Assembly (NCBI GenBank): GCA_030849065.1
Contig: JASAON010001491.1
Span: 1 to 40,027 of the forward strand
Length of the DNA: 40,027 nucleotides
Direction of reading: 5' to 3'
Source of the DNA: Jaenimonas drosophilae
Lineage: Eukaryota > Euglenozoa > Kinetoplastea > Trypanosomatida > Trypanosomatidae
The notes under the pieces were generated by a model, which worked only from the letters and a program-made list of their open reading frames with translations, was not told where the DNA came from and searched no databases. This document shows, piece after piece, positions 27,701 through 34,716 of the stretch. Made by a program: the position numbers and the translations under genes. Numbering within the stretch: position 1 is the first letter of the stretch; the number at the start of each line of letters is the position of its first letter.

Positions 27701-30700
27701 GCTACATTCAGGAGATCATGAGCCGACGCCCTGCTGGCGCCCCGTGCTCCCACGCACTCGACATCCACGTGACGGGTGTCGGCGCCTCGGTCCACACCAG
27801 CACCGAGCTGCTCGATTTTGGGCTCATTGAACTGGGCCACGAGGGCGAGGCCTCCTTCACGGTCACCAATGACAACCCGATTCCGGTCGTCTTTGATATG
27901 CAGGATCCGTTGATGCGCGAGCCCCCGCGCTTCGCCTTCATTCCCCCATTCTTCCGTCTGAGTGCGGGTGATTCCGTGGAGGTGACGGTCTACCGCAAGG
28001 CGGTGTCGCTAGATGATGCACAAACCTTCTTTGAGCTCGTTATTCGTGATGGGTGTACCATCGCCATTGAGACGCGTGCGACCATCCAGTCACCCATGAT
28101 GATCCTTGACGAGTCTGTCGTGAACTTTGGCGTCGTCCCCGAAGGTGTGTGGCAGAACGCCAACTTCTATCTTAGCAATGCCTCTGCCTTGGACGTGCCC
28201 TTCAGCATTGAGTTGGCCTCACCAGCCTCCCCGTCCATCCGCCTTGACTTCCAGTCGGAACACATCCTCCGTGCGGGTCAGAGTCATGTTGCCGTTCCCG
28301 TTCGCGGACTCTTTGCCTGCAGCAATACCGCCGTTGACCCGGCAAACGCAGACCTGCAGCATCGGGCGCTCCTCGCCATCCGTTCTAAGCGCAATCAGCA
28401 GGTGCTGTTGCTCGAGCTCACGTGCGACACGGTCGAGCGGCTGTCGGTCTCTGCTGACCTGATACCCATCCCAAAGCGCTACACCTTTACGGAGCTGACC
28501 TCCTTCTTCAAGCATGCAGGGGAGTCCACAGACGTCATGGTTCAGGGAGAGGAGATGCCAGTGGACTTGTTCGTGCGTGCGTTGCTGGACAACCTCATCT
28601 TGGAGAAGGTCTTCAATCACTCCTCCGTTGATGATGGCCAGAGGTTCAAGGGACTCCCGCCCCGTCATCCTGCCGGTGAAGGTGAGAAGGAACACCTGAC
28701 GCGCATCATTGATCCAGAGCTCTCTGACCGTCATTGCCAGTGTTCTTCACTGCAGCCGTACTGTCCCACAGCACACCTTCGTGTAGAGCTCCCGGACCAC
28801 TCCCCAATCCTGGCAGAGCACTTGGCCATTGTCATTCGCAACTACACCGGCTGTGTAAGCGACTACCGCCTGGAGCCTCTCTTCTTCGGCCCAATTCCTT
28901 GCAGCCCACCCAGCCCTCGCAACTCGGAACAGGCAGGGGTAATGGGAACGATGACCAACGCCACCATCACAGGTCCGTTGCAGCTCACCGCATCGCCTTC
29001 CACCGGAGGGGACGGGAGAGAGTCGCAGCTTGACGCAGGATGGAAGACGGGGAGCATTGTCAGCCTCGCCGCGAGTGCCACCAACATTGGCCGCTCCTCA
29101 CGCTCCATGGAGAACCGTGTGGAGAATGCCATTGCGTGGGGACCTGATGGCGAGCGTCCAGCCTTCTGGACCACCGCCATCAACTCGACGGAGAAGCGCG
29201 AGCGCCAGCGTCGGGCGGCTCTTGCGGGGGCGCAGAACCTCCTCTTGGATGGACGTGGCTGCTGCTCTGCGCTGGAGTGCCTTCTCTCCAATGACCTGAA
29301 CCCCTACGCTCAGGTTCATCTTCCTCTCTCCCTCATCGCCAACCTGCCCGGCGTCTACGAGGAGAAGATTCGCGTCACGTGCGGTGAGCTTCCCGCCATG
29401 GATTTGCCGGTTGTGCTTGAGGTGCAGGGCAAACCACTGCTACTCGACCCCACCACGTCTGGCCTCACCATGAGCGGAAACCGCGAGGTGCTCCTGATGC
29501 CTCCCGTCATTGCCTCCATTGGCACCTCCCGACGGAACTTGCGGCTAATGAACCGTGTCCCACGCGACATCAGCGTTCGCGTGGAGATCTTCCTCTCCGC
29601 CGCCACCTTCGGGGTCACCGCGGTGGAGGAGAACGCCGATGCCTCGCAGGTGACGCTGACCTTGGCGCCACTCACACAACAGGAGCGCGAACGCAGTGCC
29701 GTCGGTGCCGCCTCTGTCACCCCTGCAGCCCTCTTCATGCCAGCCATGTCCCACAAGGAGATCCTCATTGAGTACACCCCAGATGCGGCCATCGTGGCGG
29801 ACGTGGTGGAGCGCATGAATGCGGAGCTGCAGACGCAGGCGGCGGATGAGGATGAGGATGATGATCGTGTGAAGGAGGCCGCCTCGCAGGAGGTGGACTG
29901 GACGGGTAGCTTGGTCATCTACGCAGAGTTGGCTCGCAGCAGCTTCAACGATGCCTTCTTGATTGATGAGTTCTACCATGCCAACGCGACGCGCTACCCG
30001 AGCACGCGAAAGATTCGACGCAAGGGTGGTCTCGGCGAAGGTGGCGCCATGCCCTCGTGGATGACCAGCATCATTCGCTCCATCCCGATGCTCTACGTGT
30101 CCCGCCCTCTGCGCACTCGACCAGGCCACGTCATTCGTCTGAATAAGCTCCTCAAGCCATCCGAGGCAGAAAAGTTCCTGGTGCAGCGCGAGCTTCACCG
30201 TCGTGAAGTGACCACCTCACGCGCCAACCTTCACTCCGCCAACAGCCGCACCGCTGGCAGCTGCAGCTTTGCCACTCGTGCCACATCCGCCTGCAGCATG
30301 GCAACCTCTGCCCAGCCCCCAACCTCGGGCAGCCTCACGCAGGAGCCATCGGGAGAGCTGCACAGCCAGTGGTCGGAGTCCACCTCCGATGAGGATGGGG
30401 AGGAGGATGTCAATATCCCCCTCCTCAACGAAACTGGAGGTGCCGTCCGCCCACTGGATGAGCTGCTGGATGAGGAGGAGGAGCGTCGAGATCTCATGAA
30501 GTACCTCACCCGCCGTCGCGAGGAGGTCCGCCTCGCCAGTCTGACCAGCTTCACCCCAATTGAGCTGCAGCTGCGCTCCCGGTGCGGCGTTCCTCGTTTG
30601 GCTGTTCAGCCCTCGGAGTTTGGGGTGGAGTTCCCGCGCTACCACCCCGGCCAGTGGTGTGGCCGGACGATCCGACTCACCAACCACAACAGCGCCGCAC

Positions 30701-31764
30701 TCCTCTTCACACTCGAGTCACTGCAGCCGGCACTCTTTCACATTTCGAAGGTGGAGCTCGTGCCCAGTGAGGTGGAGGAAGACCCACTCATTGAGGATGA
30801 CGAGGAAAGCCGACGGTGCCGTCGAGAGCTCAAGACCCTGAAGTGGGGTAACGTGGTGGAGCAGCAACGGGCACTGGAGATGATGCGCAATGTGGACGAG
30901 GTGTCACGTGGCGGTCAACGTGCGACGTCGGTGGCGGTGGCAACCATTGGTAGCGCAGGCGGGGCACAACAACTCGTCTACCAACTTCGCTGCGAAGATT
31001 CCATGGACGTCACGGTGCAACTCGTGGACCCCACCAACTACCTTGCTGCCCATGCCAACATTTTGCAGAAGGAGAAGCGCATGTCCATGGAGTCGGCACT
31101 CCGCATGCACTTCATCAACCCAGATCGCCTCCTCTCCGCCAACGACGACCACCGCCGCAGCCGTCCCCCCACGGCCTCGAGCCAGCATCAGTCCAGCCGC
31201 ACTCTGGCGCCCATGACCTTGGCGGAGCAAACCATATCCCTCCGAGCCACCTTCACCACCCCCATCGTCACCTGCCACCCATCGGTGGTGTGGTTCCGCC
31301 CAGGCCACACCGTTACCGACGGCCGCCCACAGCCCTCCTACACCCAGCGCCTCACCCTTAGCAACAACGAGGAGGAGTCCGTACCCTTTGAGCTGCGGCC
31401 TGTTTCCCTCTCGCGGGCACAAAAGATGATTGGGGAGTCCGTCGTCTCCATCACGTGCGAACGACAGGACCTCACGATGGACCGCAAAGTGGCCGAGGTC
31501 ATCAACATGCCTCTTCCGATACCTCCACCCCCTCCCGGGGAGCCAACCCTCGTGGAGGATTCCACCCGCTTTGAGCTCTCCACGCTGTGTGGGGTGCTTC
31601 CGCCTGCCACAGCAGGAGGCCAACCTGGGCTGGCGGAGGTGACGGTTCAGTTCACCGAGCACAGCAACGTGCGCTACGAGTGTGCCTACAGTGTGTTCAT
31701 TAAGGGGCAGCCCGCCGACACCTATGTCCTTCTACGTGGTGATAGCAGAGAGACGGAGATCTAA
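24742..31764 (+). CDS. Giant ASH/MSP-domain axonemal protein (HYDIN/CFAP type)
   Basis: The largest protein here, at 2340 aa. Residues of about 10-160 are charged coiled coil. From about residue 415 Ig-like ASH/MSP modules follow one another: roughly 415-523, 587-658, 707-800, 890-992, 1017-1104 and 1117-1195, with further ones near 1948-1998 and 2174-2225. Clear signatures are LLDFGLIELGHEGEASFTVT and VVNFGVVPEGVWQNANFYLSN, the classic 'dFG.v..G......f.l.N' pattern. Low-complexity acidic and Ser/Thr linkers separate the blocks. Proteins built like this (HYDIN, CFAP47, CFAP65, CFAP74, DLEC1) sit in the central apparatus of motile axonemes. I cannot say which orthologue this is. The frame begins with a TTG at 24718, and the first ATG is 24742. 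Confidence 0.85.
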   Translation: MEIGDPPLMNSWAPEAMELFADEFQELEELARAEQATFTHTLETSRVQATSEVETFLQRTTTTQVSHRKAPKSTRSHDDRGGHQAAAEKERLIRQKMDEVRRRHDAQMWRQLVKGYDSDLKEVQRSVDPVKTRELKEYDFFCGQNLEFFSMDDILCEDRFRAPNSHAGTASMANTFTDTTATAKPTELVAPARRGSATKRRRTSPPAGRQLSSARPSSSPMSRELREEFSGTTTMNTTMPTSPPFIIDAVGFARDYNRALEEEYGYKTVLGAPRMPEAVTAEDELRARLESHRPGLDTEPPVFCSSPNTNPAAVGEPSATQKGTARSSVLHFPMVEAALPSDGAMNSTMEGTRGCLKNGPRGHSAFTLPRLSVGGTTEAADSSTSPAALTAAAEPSTKLVQPPAPTGSNTLGVECSAKNQRVELRTLTGVEQTVVVRFTNRNAERTRLRVHPSTHSWIRVRCTKICPVAGKADKSMNYANPVSCGGYIEVEVVFKPMDTSEPRFDAHLQIGVTRELNARSAVGAQWQFVDVVLHCETVLPEFHFCCSDGDDASTGLRSVSGTLTSTDLRALKNKHYTRECQFPPTFIMAEAGLHYYLENIGSASVVSVQCESPSFLLTPAPDTVTELANGDALELQLTFSPTVEGPCEANMVVTVREQRDGPVVSEHFFRMRGEGILPHVNILSVDTMAIECSGRPQWVLTPEEGVPRYVALNATPDVPITVPVIVENTSAVSLPFYWRYESAADEDGGEQCIRDPSDMRIVPASGTLPPFTTITCTLFMVPKSTAPVVTSWNLFIDGLPNPVSANAAVLPYIEDSIVRFFSRDKWIPSAAAGALQRKAYTLTDPNTSADAYADPFAAFQQCLARQMDLGIDGTFATGFFVFAQPVAPSALFIPQCLDEAVECLVNYENVRHITVRNDSPRPLHFIFDPTEAESNGHADPRKKQTEASPVAVSFRPRTGVIAPFASSVVTVRFTVRTAGKHRASVDCYIQEIMSRRPAGAPCSHALDIHVTGVGASVHTSTELLDFGLIELGHEGEASFTVTNDNPIPVVFDMQDPLMREPPRFAFIPPFFRLSAGDSVEVTVYRKAVSLDDAQTFFELVIRDGCTIAIETRATIQSPMMILDESVVNFGVVPEGVWQNANFYLSNASALDVPFSIELASPASPSIRLDFQSEHILRAGQSHVAVPVRGLFACSNTAVDPANADLQHRALLAIRSKRNQQVLLLELTCDTVERLSVSADLIPIPKRYTFTELTSFFKHAGESTDVMVQGEEMPVDLFVRALLDNLILEKVFNHSSVDDGQRFKGLPPRHPAGEGEKEHLTRIIDPELSDRHCQCSSLQPYCPTAHLRVELPDHSPILAEHLAIVIRNYTGCVSDYRLEPLFFGPIPCSPPSPRNSEQAGVMGTMTNATITGPLQLTASPSTGGDGRESQLDAGWKTGSIVSLAASATNIGRSSRSMENRVENAIAWGPDGERPAFWTTAINSTEKRERQRRAALAGAQNLLLDGRGCCSALECLLSNDLNPYAQVHLPLSLIANLPGVYEEKIRVTCGELPAMDLPVVLEVQGKPLLLDPTTSGLTMSGNREVLLMPPVIASIGTSRRNLRLMNRVPRDISVRVEIFLSAATFGVTAVEENADASQVTLTLAPLTQQERERSAVGAASVTPAALFMPAMSHKEILIEYTPDAAIVADVVERMNAELQTQAADEDEDDDRVKEAASQEVDWTGSLVIYAELARSSFNDAFLIDEFYHANATRYPSTRKIRRKGGLGEGGAMPSWMTSIIRSIPMLYVSRPLRTRPGHVIRLNKLLKPSEAEKFLVQRELHRREVTTSRANLHSANSRTAGSCSFATRATSACSMATSAQPPTSGSLTQEPSGELHSQWSESTSDEDGEEDVNIPLLNETGGAVRPLDELLDEEEERRDLMKYLTRRREEVRLASLTSFTPIELQLRSRCGVPRLAVQPSEFGVEFPRYHPGQWCGRTIRLTNHNSAALLFTLESLQPALFHISKVELVPSEVEEDPLIEDDEESRRCRRELKTLKWGNVVEQQRALEMMRNVDEVSRGGQRATSVAVATIGSAGGAQQLVYQLRCEDSMDVTVQLVDPTNYLAAHANILQKEKRMSMESALRMHFINPDRLLSANDDHRRSRPPTASSQHQSSRTLAPMTLAEQTISLRATFTTPIVTCHPSVVWFRPGHTVTDGRPQPSYTQRLTLSNNEEESVPFELRPVSLSRAQKMIGESVVSITCERQDLTMDRKVAEVINMPLPIPPPPPGEPTLVEDSTRFELSTLCGVLPPATAGGQPGLAEVTVQFTEHSNVRYECAYSVFIKGQPADTYVLLRGDSRETEI

Positions 31765-32116
31765 CAAGAACAACAACAACCCACAATGTTATGATGTTGA
31801 GCGCACTCTCAATGAGATGTACGTGACTTCAACATGTGATGTATACGAGGTGGCGACGAAGATGATGTCGTCATCCTTACTCATACCACCCACCAACCGA
31901 ACATTCGCGTCCCCTCCATTCCCTCTTCACCTCATGCGTCACACACACATTTTTGATGTGTGCGCTTGGGTGGTCATGACTGGTGATGTCTGGTGCTTGT
32001 AACCACACTACTTACCCGTTCTTTTCTTTCTCTTCTTGTTGTTGTTGTTGTTGTTAGATATCTCAACTCGACGGTTTTCACCTCAATCCGCAACCACCCC
32101 ATTTCATCTTACGATC
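31765..32116. other. Spacer before the EF-hand-like gene
   Basis: About 350 nt, no credible gene. The left part starts with an AAC/CAA repeat. The right part holds the TTG-repeat acceptor region, listed separately. Confidence 0.45.
32017..32057 (+). promoter_or_regulatory. Polypyrimidine and (TTG)n tract ending in a trans-splice acceptor
   Basis: A T/C stretch, CGTTCTTTTCTTTCTCTTC, runs into about six TTG triplets and ends in TTAG at 32054-32057. The ATG at 32117 is the first downstream. The triplet microsatellite replaces the distal half of the usual pyrimidine tract. Confidence 0.6.
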
Positions 32117-33715
32117 ATGTTCTCTGGATCTACCCGGGCCCAGCCCGCTAACCCCGAACGCATCGTGCACGTTGATGACGCCATAATGGCCTCATGCAAT
32201 TCTGCGGTGCTGGTTCACTCCGTCCGCATCCGCCAGCTTCCGGCCAACGTGGATCAGCTGAGCTGCGCCCTCACCATCACCATCAACGGAACCTCCTACA
32301 CGACCCCCGCGACCCTGTGTACCCCAGACGCCGGCGAGGTGGACCACGTCACGGGCTCTCCCGTGCAGCGCTACGACGACTACTCGAGCGGGCAACAACG
32401 TCCCCAATCTGGTGTCTTTTCGATGGAGTACAAGGAGCTTGAGCTGCTCTTCCCTGGCAAGCGCCGCCCCTACCGTGAGATGAATGGCCCTACGAAGACC
32501 TCCATTGATGATCCACGCGAGTTTGCGTCTGGCGTGCACGTGGCCCTCCACTCCGCCGACTTCGCCCACGAGTTCGGCAGCACCCTCTGCAAGCAATCCG
32601 GTGAGGCAGCCTACCTCAGCTACCCACGTGGTGAGGTGATTGTGGACTTCCGCGTCTACGCCGTCAAGGATGGTGTGCCGCAGATGATGCCCCTCTACAA
32701 CAAGAAGTGCCTCATGAACACCTACTTTGGCAAGGTTGAGGAGGAGCCGGAGGCGGTTGCCGAACAGACCCCCGAGGGAGAGGAGGCCCCAGCCACGGTG
32801 GAGGCCGGAGCTGTTGAGGGCGAGGGCGCTGCGGAGGAAGGAGAGGTGGCCGAGGCCGTGGCGTCTGGGTCGCAGAACGAGGCTCTGTCGGAGCCTGCTG
32901 ATGAGCAGCCAACGTTGGCGGCAGAGAACCTCACTGTGGCCACTCCCGATGAAACAGCGACCCCGGTGAATACCGCCGCCTCTCCTGCGAGCGGCATGCT
33001 CAGCCAGTGTGCGGGCGAGATGGCGTACTCCACCCCTCAGCATGGCTCTCCCCTGAAGCAGGATAGCCAGACTGTCGCTGCGGCCGCCAACAATGACGCT
33101 GCTGCCGTGGAGGCCGCTCCCGAAGTGGAGGCTGCTGCGGAATCGGCCAATGCGGCACCTGCGGCGGCGGCGGCCAACGATGGCGAGGAGTCTGAGGAGT
33201 CTGAGAGTGGTGATGACGAGGAGGATATGGGTAGCCTCCACATCGTCCCACGGGATGTGAACTATCGTCCGGCAGGTCGCGATGCCCTCACCGAGGCCAT
33301 TGCTCAGTTGGTGCCGTGCTACACCCCAGAGAACCAAAAGGCGGCCTTCGCCCTCTACGACAAGGAGGGCACTGGCATCATTGGCCAGGATAAGCTTCTC
33401 CACTTTTGTCACGCACACGATGCGTACTGCAGCAGCTACAACAACGATGACAATGAGATCATTCGTTCACTCAAGCCCTACATTCCCCGTTCTCAGCGCC
33501 TGGGAGAAGATGAGGCTCCCGAGGCCGCGGTAGAGGAAGCGGAGGAGGAGGAGGTCGATGCGGAGGAGGCGGCTGTGGTGGAGCAGGACAAGCCCCAGCC
33601 GAGCCCACGTCTCAACCCGGAGAACCTGTACTACCGCCCCGCCACGGCCAACAAGCCTCTGGAGGTCAATGAGGATCTCTTTTCTGTCATTTGCCTCAAG
33701 CTGGCGAAGGTGTAA
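32117..33715 (+). CDS. Acidic Ala/Glu-rich protein with one degenerate EF-hand
   Basis: A 532-residue protein of unknown function. Residues 1 to about 200 form a compact domain rich in strands (VDDAIMASCNSAVLVHSVRI, then TITINGTSY and GEVIVDFRVYAVKDG). Residues of about 205-375 are a low-complexity Ala/Glu/Pro/Ser linker. A conserved-looking C-terminal part begins with HIVPRDVNYRPAG. It contains FALYDKEGTGIIGQDKLL, where residues 415-426 resemble an EF-hand loop but have Lys at position 12 instead of Glu, so calcium binding is doubtful. A second acidic linker precedes ENLYYRPATANKPLEVNED. Size and layout suggest a cytoskeletal or flagellar protein, by inference only. The upstream open frame passes through the TTG repeat and is not coding. 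Confidence 0.75.
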   Translation: MFSGSTRAQPANPERIVHVDDAIMASCNSAVLVHSVRIRQLPANVDQLSCALTITINGTSYTTPATLCTPDAGEVDHVTGSPVQRYDDYSSGQQRPQSGVFSMEYKELELLFPGKRRPYREMNGPTKTSIDDPREFASGVHVALHSADFAHEFGSTLCKQSGEAAYLSYPRGEVIVDFRVYAVKDGVPQMMPLYNKKCLMNTYFGKVEEEPEAVAEQTPEGEEAPATVEAGAVEGEGAAEEGEVAEAVASGSQNEALSEPADEQPTLAAENLTVATPDETATPVNTAASPASGMLSQCAGEMAYSTPQHGSPLKQDSQTVAAAANNDAAAVEAAPEVEAAAESANAAPAAAAANDGEESEESESGDDEEDMGSLHIVPRDVNYRPAGRDALTEAIAQLVPCYTPENQKAAFALYDKEGTGIIGQDKLLHFCHAHDAYCSSYNNDDNEIIRSLKPYIPRSQRLGEDEAPEAAVEEAEEEEVDAEEAAVVEQDKPQPSPRLNPENLYYRPATANKPLEVNEDLFSVICLKLAKV

Positions 33716-34716
33716 GCGGATAACGATGGTGGCAACCAGCAGAGTTGGGGCAGCGGCGTTGGTACAGTACGTGTGTGGCTGCGTTGTTGGGTGTGTCGAC
33801 ATATTGATACTCCTCCATCCACACCTGAACACATATATACACGTCACGTCGTGCGCCGATCGCTAGGATAGGGCGGCCTTGTGTGTCGGATGCAACCTAT
33901 GCCGGTTGCCCAACCAAAACCTCTTTCCTCACATGCCCACCCGTGCGTGTGCGCGGGGGGGGGCAAGAAGAAGATCGGTCCTTCGGAGTGTACAGACAGG
34001 TGATGGATCAGAGGTTGATGGGAAGCACTTGTCTTGGTCTTCCGTTTGTTGTTGCGACGATGTAAACTAGTGTTGTTACAACGTGGCCTACTCCATTTTC
34101 CCCCATCCACGGCACTTCTTCCACTGATATCCGCTGAGCACACTCTGGGTTCTCCAACAGCACATGCTGGGACAACGATGTAGCTCGTACACCGCGATTG
34201 CGATCATGTCGTGTAGGCTCGAATATTTGCCTTTTCTCATGTGTTTTTTCGTTCACGGATGTCATCATTTCTTTGACGCCATAGTGCCGAGTGCGACTTC
34301 ACCTGTCTTCATGCGTGCATCCTTCTTCATTTTCCCCCTCCACATGGCTCACGCATGAACAGGAGACGTGAGTGCGTCCGTGTGTGCTGGGGACAGGTGA
34401 TGATAGGGTCGGGTTGATAGGGGGGAGGGTTGAAGCCAAGGTGACTCGTACTGGGCGGGTCACTTCATCGTCACCCACTTTTTGGATGTTTCATAGTTTT
34501 TCACGAGCTTTTGCATCATCGATACGATGACACTCCACCCACAGCCAAGGGTCGAGAAAACCCTTCATTCATCAGCTCATACTCCTCACACTGGCGTGGG
34601 GTTGAGACCATTGATTTAGTGTTCCACATATACACCCGATTCTATCTCTTCCTTCTACCACCTAATCATAGTCAGTTACCTGTTGGCCTGCTTCGGTAGT
34701 TTGGCACATTTCTGCC
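33716..34716. other. One-kilobase intergenic region, G/T-rich on the + strand
   Basis: The longest gap between genes in the window. Open frames inside are short and unlike proteins. The + strand has GT-rich stretches (TGTGTGGCTGCGTTGTTGGG, CGTGCGTGTGCGC followed by G9 at 33955-33963, and GATAGGGGGGAGGGTTG near 34416), unlike the pyrimidine-rich spacers elsewhere. The last 60 nt return to a normal acceptor layout (CTATCTCTTCCTTCTACC) with AG at 34670-34671. It could be an internal transcription-start region. I see no tRNA. Confidence 0.5.

Noticed and set aside
30904..31662. 252-codon open frame antisense to the giant ASH gene
   Set aside because: It is Gly/Arg/Val-rich, has no recognisable domain and lies wholly inside a well-supported + strand gene.
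32192..33418. 408-codon open frame antisense to the acidic EF-hand-like gene
   Set aside because: It mirrors the Ala/Glu-rich + strand codons as a His/Leu/Arg/Gly-rich shadow, and has no acceptor tract on its own strand.
33844..34143. 99-codon minus-strand frame in the 1-kb spacer
   Set aside because: Composition is not protein-like and no pyrimidine tract or acceptor precedes it on the minus strand.
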